A DNA stretch of 7,314 nucleotides from Alphaproteobacteria bacterium (GCA_013152625.1 JAADFY010000055.1:1-7314), one strand, 5' to 3'. Positions 1-6,274 are shown, counted from the first letter of the stretch. Numbers and translations: made by a program. The notes: generated from the letters alone by a model not told the origin.

Positions 1-1747
1 CGGCCCCCACCGAATCAGCAACCCGGCCCTCCAGCCCCAGAGCCAGTTCGGGCAATCCGGTGCACATGGCCACCAGAGTAATGCCGCGCCGGTTCAAAAT
101 CCCCCGTGCGGCCTCCGGCGGGCCGTTAAAGAACTGAAACGTGTCGATCAGGCCACGTTGATTGCGATGATAGGGGGCACCGATCACCGAATGGGGGGTT
201 TGCACCAGAATATGGGCGCCAAGATCGGCGGGGGCCATCAATGTGGTGGGGGCAAGGGCGCTTAATGCCGAAAAACTGGCGGGCAGGAAACAGGCCGGTT
301 TTAAGGGGGTATCGGCCAGCTGAACGGTTGGGGTGGCCGGTGGCGAACCAACAAGCAGATTGATGGAATTGACCGCCAGGGCAACCGCGATGCCCGAGAA
401 CACAAGCCAGGCGCCAACAAGCGCGCTTACGCTCAAGGGCGTTGATTTTGCCAGATAGTATTTGCGGGCGGCAACAATGATTGCCGCGCCGGCGGGCACG
501 GCCAGAATAGCCGCCACACGGGCGCCGCGTATCTGATAGATCATGACCAGAATCGACAGGACCAGAAACGCCCCGAGAATCATCCAGCGGCCAAAGTCGG
601 GCCCGACAATCTCCCGGTTTTGTGCCCCATGCCACAACCGCACACCCAGCGCCAGGGTTGCCAGAATCGGTGGCAGAGCAACGCTCCAGGTAAAGGCGGG
701 CAATTCCGCCAGCGAGACCCACAAGGGCTTGGCTTCTGTTACTCGCGACAGCCATTTGTCCACCAGCCAGGGGTCAAGTTCTGCATAGGGCCCGCCAAGG
801 CACTGGGGAAAGGCCAGCACGAGGGCCGCCAGCAATATTCCGCCCGCCACCCCCAGCGCGCCAAACCGCTGCCAGGGCCGCGCTAGCGTTCCGCCAGCGG
901 CGGGCACCAATGCCAGGACCAGCCCGGCACCGGCAGCAGCGCTGATAAAGGCCAGCGACATGGCATCGCAGGCCGGGGCGGTCCATGCTTTGATCGGCAG
1001 GGTGGCGATTGCCAGCCCAATGGTGCCCAGCCCGAACGCGGCGCCAAACAGCATGGGAACTCGTTTTCGGGCCGGGTCCACAACCCAGATTAGGCCGCAA
1101 ACCAGAATGGCAGCCGCGATGATGGGCAGGGTCTCGGTGCCAACGGTAAGTGATATAGCCGCCGCCAGGCCCCCCGCCACCGCCCAGCGGGGGCGGTCCA
1201 GGGTTCGCATGGCCGCGTACACGACAAAGGCGCTCAGAACGATCTGGGCGTTGTGGTGGTCAAGCTTTCCGGGGGAAAACTCGACCATGAGTGCCGCCGA
1301 CAAAACCGGCAACACCAGGCCCGGCATCAGGCCGTCCCGGCCCAAAAGCCGCACGCAGGTGGCGCCCGATATGAACAGCAGGCCCAGCAACAACATGAGG
1401 GGCCAGGCGTAGGTGGCTGCAATATCGGCGCCGGCCCCGAACAACGGACGCATGGCCAGAATTGTCAGCGCGATCGGTGCATCGATTAACCGCGACCAGT
1501 GGATGGAAGTGCCCCCGGGCGGATTAAGGCGCGTCTGGGTGGTATCAAACCAGCTCTGGCCAGCCAGAAGATCACGAACCTGCACCAGCCGCATGGCGTC
1601 ATCGGTGTCGGCCAGCAGCGGAATCTGATCGGCGTTGAGTTGGGTGCGCAAGACATAGATCGCCGAAATTACCAGCCAGAACAGCAAAATAACCGCAAGC
1701 GAGGACTTGCCGAGGCGGTTGGGTGAATGCACAAGGGGATTTGTCAT
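1..1747 (-). CDS. STT3-like GT-C family membrane protein, putative glycosyltransferase (C-terminus outside window)
   Basis: An uninterrupted reading frame of 582 codons runs from ATG at 1747 off the left edge, so the C-terminus is missing. The product is very hydrophobic, with roughly ten or more membrane helices. Residues 17-34 form the first helix. Just after it, in the first external loop, is an acidic motif DTDDAMR (47-53) followed by NPPGGT (75-80) and HWSRLID (83-89). A second motif, KLDHHNAQ (161-168), lies in a later loop. Acidic first-loop and DHH motifs of this kind are typical of GT-C enzymes related to STT3/AglB oligosaccharyltransferases, which use lipid-linked sugar donors on the periplasmic side. 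The visible C-terminal part (from about residue 470) looks soluble and contains TPHSVIGAPYHRN. The family is common in alphaproteobacteria but to my knowledge not biochemically defined, so donor and acceptor are unknown. The ribosome site before 1747 is weak. The divergent GtrA gene supports a glycan role. Confidence 0.82.
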   Translation of the reverse strand, partial: MTNPLVHSPNRLGKSSLAVILLFWLVISAIYVLRTQLNADQIPLLADTDDAMRLVQVRDLLAGQSWFDTTQTRLNPPGGTSIHWSRLIDAPIALTILAMRPLFGAGADIAATYAWPLMLLLGLLFISGATCVRLLGRDGLMPGLVLPVLSAALMVEFSPGKLDHHNAQIVLSAFVVYAAMRTLDRPRWAVAGGLAAAISLTVGTETLPIIAAAILVCGLIWVVDPARKRVPMLFGAAFGLGTIGLAIATLPIKAWTAPACDAMSLAFISAAAGAGLVLALVPAAGGTLARPWQRFGALGVAGGILLAALVLAFPQCLGGPYAELDPWLVDKWLSRVTEAKPLWVSLAELPAFTWSVALPPILATLALGVRLWHGAQNREIVGPDFGRWMILGAFLVLSILVMIYQIRGARVAAILAVPAGAAIIVAARKYYLAKSTPLSVSALVGAWLVFSGIAVALAVNSINLLVGSPPATPTVQLADTPLKPACFLPASFSALSALAPTTLMAPADLGAHILVQTPHSVIGAPYHRNQRGLIDTFQFFNGPPEAARGILNRRGITLVAMCTGLPELALGLEGRVADSVGA

Positions 1748-1791
1748 ATGTGCCCGCCATTTCCACAAAGGGTATGTAGCCAAAACTAGCC

Positions 1792-1814
1792 GCCGGCCGG
1801 ACCGGTCGGCTTTT
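1792..1814 (+). other. GC-rich palindrome with T-run in the divergent gap
   Basis: Arms at 1792-1800 (GCCGGCCGG) and 1802-1810 (CCGGTCGGC) match at 8 of 9 positions around one central A, and TTTT follows at 1811-1814. It sits in the 135-bp gap between two divergent starts (1747 minus, 1883 plus). It could be a symmetrical operator acting on both genes, or a leader hairpin/terminator ahead of gtrA. Sequence alone does not separate these. I saw no convincing promoter pair in the gap. Confidence 0.3.
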
Positions 1815-1882
1815 GATCTGAGGCAGGATGTGGCGGCGGGATTAACAATGTGTAAAACAACAACCGGTCAGGCCGCACATCA

Positions 1883-2302
1883 ATGACCGAGCAACCCCCA
1901 CCGGCAAGCCATCCCGCCGCCTCGCTCTTGGCGCGAATCAAGCGGTTTGCGTTTGCCGGAGCAACCGGGTTCGTGGTGGATGCAACCGTTCTGCTGGGGC
2001 TGACGGTGTGGCTGGGCGTTGACCCGTTCAGTGCCCGGGTCGCAGCAATTGGCACAGCCGCATTTGTTACCTGGCAGATAAATCGCAACCTGACCTGGGC
2101 GAAATCAACAGACGGCGCGGCCCGGGAGGGGCTGCGATACGCGAGCGTGGTGCTCACGGCGGCGATCATCAACTATTCGGTCTATTCGGGTGCGCTGTTG
2201 CTGATTTCCGGCCTGTGGCCGTTCATTGCCCTGTGCATAGGTACCGGCACGGCGATGGTGGTCTCATTTCTCGGATTCGACCGGTTCGCGTTCAAAAAAT
2301 AA
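1883..2302 (+). CDS. GtrA family membrane protein (putative polyprenyl-phosphate-sugar flippase)
   Basis: The 139-residue product has the size and plan of GtrA-like proteins: a short charged N-terminus, then four helices at about 22-44, 50-66, 86-108 and 112-131. Family-like landmarks are RFAFAGATGFVVD (21-33), NRNLTW (67-72) after helix 2, an NY pair (97-98) in helix 3, and the FDRFAFKK tail (132-139). GtrA proteins are thought to move undecaprenyl-phosphate-linked sugars across the inner membrane for modification of O-antigen, teichoic acid or other glycans. The start is fixed because an in-frame TAA (1853-1855) closes the frame upstream with no other ATG; the ribosome site is weak. It is divergent from a GT-C-type membrane protein, which could use the flipped donor; that partnership is inferred. 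The next gene converges on it after 20 bp, with no clear terminator between them. Confidence 0.93.
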   Translation: MTEQPPPASHPAASLLARIKRFAFAGATGFVVDATVLLGLTVWLGVDPFSARVAAIGTAAFVTWQINRNLTWAKSTDGAAREGLRYASVVLTAAIINYSVYSGALLLISGLWPFIALCIGTGTAMVVSFLGFDRFAFKK

Positions 2303-2322
2303 GAGGCAACCGGCGGCGGCTA

Positions 2323-2523
2323 TCAGAACAGGCCCAACATCACCTCGCGGGTGGTGGAATTTTGAAATGCCCAGGCCATCACCACCGGCGTAAAGGCAAA
2401 TGCCAGGGCAAGGGGGGCGCTGGAGGTGACCTTTTTGGCCAGCACATAAACGATCACGACAATGGAGATGTTGAACAATACGCCGATAACGCGCTCGTCG
2501 ATGAGTTCGAGCAAAGTGTTCAT
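2323..2523 (-). CDS. Small two-helix membrane protein, function unknown
   Basis: The frame encodes 66 residues and I do not recognise the family. After an acidic start (MNTLLELIDERV) come two hydrophobic segments, about 13-30 (VGVLFNIS-like, valine/isoleucine rich) and 36-54, separated by a positively charged turn KKVTSS (30-35). By the positive-inside rule the turn would be cytoplasmic and both ends outside. Support for a real gene: a strong Shine-Dalgarno AAGGA at 2530-2534 six bases before the ATG, membrane-protein composition, and no overlap with gtrA. It reads away from a 303-bp repeat-bearing gap that must hold any promoter of its own. It converges on gtrA with 20 bp between the stops. 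A role with the glycan genes is possible but nothing in the sequence shows it. Confidence 0.72.
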   Translation of the reverse strand: MNTLLELIDERVIGVLFNISIVVIVYVLAKKVTSSAPLALAFAFTPVVMAWAFQNSTTREVMLGLF

Positions 2524-2552
2524 CCGGTTTCCTTCGGGTTGTATGTCTTTTA

Positions 2553-2643
2553 TTGACGCGTGTTATTTGTCCGACGGCGGCTGCTCGCACAACGGCTCGC
2601 ACCTCGCTGGTCCGATAACCGGTATCCACTTATCGGTGACACG
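2553..2643. repeat. Palindromic intergenic repeat, copy A, interrupted by 41 bp
   Basis: Bases 2553-2574 match the first 22 bases of copy B with one difference (T at 2564, C in copy B). After an interruption, 2610-2643 matches the remaining 34 bases of copy B exactly, counting GTCCGA again. Removing 41 bp restores a 50-bp element. The interruption is 35 bp of foreign sequence (2575-2609) plus a second GTCCGA, so the six bases GTCCGA occur on both sides (2569-2574 and 2610-2615). Confidence 0.85.
2575..2609. other. 35-bp insert within repeat copy A, flanked by 6-bp GTCCGA duplication
   Basis: This stretch has no counterpart in copy B. It contains GCTCGCAC twice (2583-2590 and 2595-2602), a 12-bp period. 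The flanking GTCCGA duplication looks like a target-site duplication, but the insert is far too short to encode anything. It could be the remnant of a transposition event, a slippage product, or an ancestral segment lost from copy B. Confidence 0.6.
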
Positions 2644-2652
2644 GCTTGTTTG

Positions 2653-2702
2653 TTGACGCGTGTCATTTGTCCGATAACCGGTATCCACTTATCGGTGACA
2701 CG
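2653..2702. repeat. Palindromic intergenic repeat, copy B, intact
   Basis: The element begins TTGACGCGTGTCA (2653-2665) and its complement appears on the right as TGACACGCTTTAA (2696-2708), 11 of 13 bases pairing. An inner stem CCGATAA (2671-2677) pairs with TTATCGG (2689-2695) around an 11-base loop CCGGTATCCAC; a 5-base bulge TTTGT lies on the left side only. The last 34 bases (2669-2702) are identical to 2610-2643 in copy A. The shape is that of REP-like bacterial palindromes. Nine bases separate it from copy A, in the same orientation. Confidence 0.85.
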
Positions 2703-2761
2703 CTTTAACGACCACCGGCCCCTGGTATTGCCCCTTATGTACATTGTGGCACACCAATGTT

Positions 2762-2785
2762 TGCAACGCCGTTGCATAAAACGGC
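2762..2785. other. Overlapping small inverted repeats downstream of the permease gene
   Basis: TGCAACG (2762-2768) and CGTTGCA (2770-2776) form a perfect palindrome around one base. Overlapping it, GCCGTT (2768-2773) and AACGGC (2780-2785) form a 6-bp stem with a 6-base loop. They lie about 40-65 bp beyond the permease stop. No T-run follows on the minus strand, so it is not a standard intrinsic terminator; a transcript-end hairpin or protein-binding site is possible. Confidence 0.35.
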
Positions 2786-2826
2786 ACAAGTTTTCAACAA
2801 TAGACATGGTTCTGTTTATTTTTTGT

Positions 2827-3657
2827 TTATGACCCGAACGGCCGGTTCATCCGATGCTCTATCGCCCGAACCACCAGAGACAGGGAAAGGGTCATGATGA
2901 GATACAAAAAAGCGACAATATTGTAGGTCTCGAAAAATTTGAATGTCGAAGCGGAGTAGACCTTGCCCAACTGGGTAATATCCTGAACTCCCAGCGCCGA
3001 TACCAGGGCGCTATCCTTGATCATGGCAACAAAATCATTGCCATAGGGGGGCAGAATAGTGCGGATGGCCTGGGGGGCGACCACATGGCGAAAGCGGTGC
3101 CAGGGTCTCAGCCCCAGGGCTTTGCCGGCCTCCACCTGCCCCACATCCACCGCCTGGATGCCGGCCCGGAATATTTCGGCCAGAAACGCGGAATAGGCAA
3201 TGGTCAGGGCAAAAATGGCCCGCCAGGTAAAATCGAACTGGCGCACGGTAAGCGGTTCAATCCAGCCCAGCCCGATTACGGGCGCGGCAATGAAATTGAC
3301 CGCCTCGACCAGCCACGGCGCGCCCACAAACGCAATGTAAAACAACATCACCAGAATGGGGATGCCGCGAATGATTTCTGTGTAAAAGGTAGCAATCTCG
3401 CGCAGGACCCGGGATGGCGATGTCCGCATTACGGCAATGAGCAGGCCAAGGACGGAAGCAAAAAAGAACGCCAGCAGGGTGACATAAAGGGTTGTAAGAA
3501 CCCCCCTGACCAGGGCGGAAAATATCTGGTTATAGCCCTGATCGGCGACCATGGCCCATGCCACCAGCAGGGCCCCGATCACCGTTGCCACCAGCCACCA
3601 GGGCACCCGGTTCAGGGCGTCCGCGACCGGCCGGCGACGGGGTGGCGAAACGTTCAT
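2827..3657 (-). CDS. Polar amino acid ABC transporter permease (HisM/GlnP-like)
   Basis: This 276-residue inner-membrane protein is the channel subunit of a polar amino acid importer. After a basic N-terminus, helices are visible at about 21-38, 50-77, 99-112, 146-165 and 245-264. Family motifs follow in order: TLYVTLLAF (56-64), EIIRGIPILVMLFY (94-107), EIFRAGIQAVDVGQVEAGKALGL (within 161-183), which holds the EAA loop that docks the ATPase, then PPYGNDFVAMIKDSALVS (203-220). The length is somewhat above a typical HisM-type subunit because of the segment at 113-140. It follows the binding-protein gene by 58 bp on the same strand, so the two are probably co-transcribed. The start at 3657 lacks a strong Shine-Dalgarno. 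No ATPase gene follows; the next downstream gene is an unrelated small membrane protein 303 bp away. Confidence 0.95.
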   Translation of the reverse strand: MNVSPPRRRPVADALNRVPWWLVATVIGALLVAWAMVADQGYNQIFSALVRGVLTTLYVTLLAFFFASVLGLLIAVMRTSPSRVLREIATFYTEIIRGIPILVMLFYIAFVGAPWLVEAVNFIAAPVIGLGWIEPLTVRQFDFTWRAIFALTIAYSAFLAEIFRAGIQAVDVGQVEAGKALGLRPWHRFRHVVAPQAIRTILPPYGNDFVAMIKDSALVSALGVQDITQLGKVYSASTFKFFETYNIVAFLYLIMTLSLSLVVRAIEHRMNRPFGS

Positions 3658-3679
3658 TTACGTGTCGGGCCGGAGGTGG

Positions 3680-3704
3680 GGCGCGGACACCGGGGCGCCG
3701 CGCC
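3680..3704 (-). promoter_or_regulatory. Intercistronic GC-rich hairpin between binding protein and permease
   Basis: GGCGCGG (3680-3686) and CCGCGCC (3698-3704) form a perfect 7-bp GC stem with an 11-base loop, inside the 58-bp gap between the two genes. On the coding (minus) strand it is not followed by a T-run, so it is unlikely to stop transcription fully. Hairpins in this position in ABC operons can protect the upstream binding-protein message and so raise its level over the permease; that role here is inferred. Confidence 0.45.
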
Positions 3705-3715
3705 GCACATTTTCG

Positions 3716-4507
3716 CTATCCGTCGTCCTGTGCAAACCACTTGGCGGTAAGTGCATCGAGGGTGCCATCGGCGCGCATGGCGGCAATGGCGGCATTTATC
3801 GGGCCGACAAGATCCGAGCCGGGGGTAAAGATAAAGCCGAACTCCTCGGTGCCCAGGGCATCGCCGACAATTTTGAAGGCGTCGGCATTGGCGCCCATAA
3901 ATCCAGCACCCGAGGTGGCGTCCACAAGAACCATGTCGATGTCACCGCCTTTAAGCGCCTGTACGGTGGCACCAAAAGATTCAAACAGCTTGACCCGGGG
4001 ATTGGCTTCGTCACCGTCCAGGATATCATAAATGGCGACGTAAAAATTCGTCGTGCCGGCCTGGGCTCCCACCAGAAGATCGTCATCGGCGGCAAAGGCT
4101 GCGGCGTCGGTAAAACGCGTCTCATCGGCGCCAACCATCATGAATTGCTGGGAGACCAGATAGGTGTCGGAAAAGTCGATCTGTTCGGCCCGTTCCTCGG
4201 TGATGGTAATGCCGTCCATGCCCACATCGAACTGACCCTGACGCACCGCTTCGATCATGGTGTCCCAGGAGGAAAGCTGCCAGTCCACCCTGGCATTCAG
4301 GCGCCGGGCGATCTCGTTGAAGGCATCATACTCCCAGCCCACACCTTCGCCGGTTTCGGGGTCGACGAAATTAAGCGGGGTATAGGCGTTCTCGGTCACC
4401 GCAACTATGGTAAGGCCGCCCAGATCGGGCAGGTCCTGTGCCTGGGCGGTGGTGGCGAACCCGGCGGCGAACAGGCCGGCGAGCGCCAGTTTGGCGAGCT
4501 TTTTCAT
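3716..4507 (-). CDS. Polar amino acid ABC transporter periplasmic binding protein (SBP_bac_3 family)
   Basis: This 263-residue protein has a classic Sec signal peptide: KK at 2-3, a hydrophobic core, and an AQA site with probable cleavage after residue 23. The mature part has the type II periplasmic fold pattern of family-3 solute-binding proteins: GWEYDAFNEIARRL (57-70), a QGQFDVGMDG segment (90-99), TITEERAEQIDFSDTY (101-116) whose Arg106 is the usual ligand carboxylate contact, GAQAGTTN (147-154), and LVDATSG with Asp196, the usual contact to the ligand amino group. It should capture a polar amino acid or related compound and deliver it to the permease encoded 58 bp downstream. A ribosome site AGGGAG lies about ten bases before the ATG. 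Only about 55 bp separate the start from the catalase terminator, and I saw no good promoter there, so some read-through from the catalase unit is possible. Substrate cannot be told. Confidence 0.95.
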   Translation of the reverse strand: MKKLAKLALAGLFAAGFATTAQAQDLPDLGGLTIVAVTENAYTPLNFVDPETGEGVGWEYDAFNEIARRLNARVDWQLSSWDTMIEAVRQGQFDVGMDGITITEERAEQIDFSDTYLVSQQFMMVGADETRFTDAAAFAADDDLLVGAQAGTTNFYVAIYDILDGDEANPRVKLFESFGATVQALKGGDIDMVLVDATSGAGFMGANADAFKIVGDALGTEEFGFIFTPGSDLVGPINAAIAAMRADGTLDALTAKWFAQDDG

Positions 4508-4563
4508 GTATCGATTTCTCCCTGAAAGTGTTGCCCGGGCGCCGGTTTGGTGGCGTCGGGAAG

Positions 4564-4594
4564 AAGGGTGCCCTTTGAGTTCACGGGCACCCTT
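4564..4594 (-). terminator. Intrinsic terminator of the catalase gene
   Basis: AAGGGTGCCC (4564-4573) and GGGCACCCTT (4585-4594) form a perfect 10-bp stem around an 11-base loop. It starts 40 bp beyond the catalase stop. Read on the minus strand, the stem runs into TTCTTCCC; on the plus strand it ends in TTTT. A minus-strand terminator for catalase is the natural reading because no plus-strand gene ends here. Confidence 0.78.
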
Positions 4595-4634
4595 TTGCCA
4601 AGACTAGCCAAGAATGGACATACAGGTCCAGCTT

Positions 4635-6080
4635 TTAGCCAACAGAAACGCCGGTGCGCTGTGAAAGACCTTCGCCATAGGCGGGGTCCGCCTTGTGGCA
4701 ATGGCCGATCCAGAGCCGGATCATTTCCTCTGGCACACCCGCCATGGCCCCGGCCATATTGTCCATTAGCCGCCCCTGTTGTTGCGGGTTCATGAGGCGA
4801 AACAGATTGCCGGGCTGCTCGTAATAGTCCTCCTGCTCGCGATGATTGAACCGGTCGGCAAATCCGCCATCCAGGGCCAGAGGCGGCGCCTTGACCGAAG
4901 GGTCTTCGGCGGGGCCATCAAAGCTGTTGGGCTCATAATTGACGGCGTTTCCACCATTGTCGTCAAAGCGCATGGCACCATCACGGATATAGTTGTTCAC
5001 CGGCACCTTGGGCCGGTTGACCGGCAAAAACTCATAATTGGTGCCTACCCGGTAACGATGGGCATCGGCGTAGGAAAAGATCCGCGCCTGCAACATCTTG
5101 TCCGGCGACCAGGAAATTCCGGGAACCACATTGGAGGGCGAAAACGAAGCCTGTTCGACCTGGGCATGATAATTTTCTGGGTTGCGGTTCAGCTCGAGCA
5201 CGCCAACGTCAATGAGCGGAAAATCCCCATGGGGCCAGACCTTGGTGACATCAAACGGGTTCCACTTGAAGGCTTTGGCCTCGGCATCGGTCATGACCTG
5301 GATTTTGAAATCCCAGCGCGGAAAATCACCCCGTTCAATGGCCGAAAACAAATCATGCTGGGCGCTCTCGCGATCCTGGCCGATAATTTCGGCACCTTCG
5401 GCGTTGGTGTAATGCTTGTGGCCCTGCTGGGTCTTGAAGTGAAACTTGCACCAGATGCGCTCGCCCTTGTCGTTGATCAGCGAATAGGTGTGGCTGCCAT
5501 AGCCGTTGACATGGCGATAGCTGATGGGCAACCCGCGATCCGACATCAAAATGGTGACCTGATGGAGCGCCTCGGGGCTTAGGGACCAGAAATCCCACAT
5601 GGCGGTGGCCGAGCGCATGTTGGTATCGGGCATGCGTTTCTGGGTGCGTATAAAGTCGGGAAACTTGTAAGGGTCGCGAATAAAGAATACCGGCGTATTG
5701 TTGCCCACCAGATCCCAGTTGCCGTCATCGGTATAAACTTTAAGGGCAAAGCCGCGCACGTCTCGCTCGGCATCGGCGGCGCCCTTTTCCCCCGCAACGG
5801 TGGAGAACCGCAACAGGCATTCCGAATTTGCGCCTTTGGTCAAAGCCTTGGCCAAAGAGTATTTCGAGATGTCGCCGGTAATGGTCAGGTTGCCGAAGGC
5901 GGCGGAGCCTTTGGCGTGGACCACCCGTTCGGGGATACGCTCGCGATTCTGGTGGGCGAGCTTTTCCATGAGCTCATAGTCCTGCATGAGCACCGGGCCC
6001 CGGGGGCCTGCGGTCATGGAATTCTGGTTGTCGGCGATGGGGGCGCCGGCGGTTGTGGTCAATGTGGGTCGCTTGGTCAT
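4635..6080 (-). CDS. katA: Monofunctional heme catalase, small-subunit (clade 3 type)
   Basis: The enzyme disproportionates hydrogen peroxide to water and oxygen, probably in the cytoplasm since no signal peptide is seen. The 481-residue length fits small-subunit catalases. All key residues are present: distal His55 in RIPERVVHAKG, distal Asn128 in GNNTPVFFIRDP, and heme ligand Tyr337 in the signature RIFSYADAHRYR (333-344). Positions equivalent to NADPH-binding residues of bovine-type catalases are kept (His173, Ser180, Arg182, Lys216, His284), so bound NADPH is likely. The start is ATG 6080, with AGGTG at 6087-6091 six bases ahead; the frame stays open to an ATG at 6173, but the extra 31 residues are proline-rich and catalase-unlike. 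A terminator follows and an Irr-box-like site lies 83 bp upstream. The symbol reflects the family habit, not a proven orthologue. Confidence 0.97.
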   Translation of the reverse strand: MTKRPTLTTTAGAPIADNQNSMTAGPRGPVLMQDYELMEKLAHQNRERIPERVVHAKGSAAFGNLTITGDISKYSLAKALTKGANSECLLRFSTVAGEKGAADAERDVRGFALKVYTDDGNWDLVGNNTPVFFIRDPYKFPDFIRTQKRMPDTNMRSATAMWDFWSLSPEALHQVTILMSDRGLPISYRHVNGYGSHTYSLINDKGERIWCKFHFKTQQGHKHYTNAEGAEIIGQDRESAQHDLFSAIERGDFPRWDFKIQVMTDAEAKAFKWNPFDVTKVWPHGDFPLIDVGVLELNRNPENYHAQVEQASFSPSNVVPGISWSPDKMLQARIFSYADAHRYRVGTNYEFLPVNRPKVPVNNYIRDGAMRFDDNGGNAVNYEPNSFDGPAEDPSVKAPPLALDGGFADRFNHREQEDYYEQPGNLFRLMNPQQQGRLMDNMAGAMAGVPEEMIRLWIGHCHKADPAYGEGLSQRTGVSVG

Positions 6081-6086
6081 GGTGGT

Positions 6087-6091
6087 CACCT
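6087..6091 (-). promoter_or_regulatory. Shine-Dalgarno that sets the catalase start
   Basis: AGGTG on the minus strand, six bases ahead of ATG 6080. It supports this start over the ATG at 6173, which would place translation across the candidate Irr box. Confidence 0.75.
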
Positions 6092-6158
6092 GTGGCGAAT
6101 TTGGGTTGGATGGAGATGCGCCGGTGGCAGGGATGTACTGGAAATCGGGGCCAGGGCA

Positions 6159-6190
6159 GCAAATTGGAATCACTCTAAAACGAAATTTGC
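6159..6190 (-). promoter_or_regulatory. Candidate Irr iron-control element upstream of catalase
   Basis: On the minus strand, 6179 to 6163 reads TTTAGAGTGATTCCAAT. Against the ICE consensus I recall for alphaproteobacterial Irr, TTTRGAAYNRTTCYAAA, it agrees at 15 of 17 positions (differences at positions 7 and 17). A perfect 7-bp inverted repeat, GCAAATT (6159-6165) and AATTTGC (6184-6190), flanks and slightly overlaps it. The site lies 83 bp before the catalase ATG. Irr controls genes for heme-containing and iron-linked proteins, so a heme catalase is a sensible target. The consensus is from memory and binding is inferred. Confidence 0.45.
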
Positions 6191-6274
6191 ACCATTGCTA
6201 GTTCCCGGCACCGAATGCGGCAAGATGTCGTGGCGGCCTGAAGGGTGCGAGGCGTTGCGTGAGGAAACGTGGCC

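Larger units (their letters stand above)
2524..2826. other. 303-bp gene-free stretch holding palindromic repeats
   Basis: This gap separates the end of the permease gene from the start of the small membrane protein, both minus strand. It holds the ribosome site of the small gene (2530-2534), two copies of a 50-bp palindromic element, and a separate small palindrome (2762-2785). It is more AT-rich towards 2790-2826. Short open frames across it are generated by the repeats, lack ribosome sites, and are not listed as genes. I found no convincing sigma-70 promoter. Confidence 0.8.

Noticed and set aside
126..755. Minus-strand frame of 209 codons inside the left region
   Set aside because: It is an out-of-frame shadow of the GT-C-type gene, whose own frame is continuous from 1747 to the left edge; its product is arginine/cysteine rich with no helices or motifs.
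2553..2702. CRISPR-like array
   Set aside because: There are only two copies, separated by 9 bp and one internally interrupted; no regular spacers or cas genes are present.
2550..2807. Minus-strand frame of 85 codons in the repeat-bearing gap
   Set aside because: There is no ribosome site before the ATG at 2807, and the translation is largely produced by the palindromic repeats.
2854..3750. 298-codon plus-strand frame opposite the permease
   Set aside because: It is antisense to a clear ABC permease and its product is a glycine/glutamine/histidine-rich sequence without domain character.
3551..4525. 324-codon plus-strand frame opposite the binding protein
   Set aside because: It mirrors the codon pattern of the binding protein gene on the other strand, which has a signal peptide and family motifs.
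4779..5582. 267-codon plus-strand frame opposite the catalase
   Set aside because: It is antisense to a catalase with all catalytic residues intact; the valine/isoleucine richness comes from the complementary codons.
6081..6173. 31-residue N-terminal extension of the catalase
   Set aside because: The extension has no catalase similarity and no ribosome site, and it would read through the candidate Irr box; the ATG at 6080 has a good ribosome site and gives the normal length and residue numbering.
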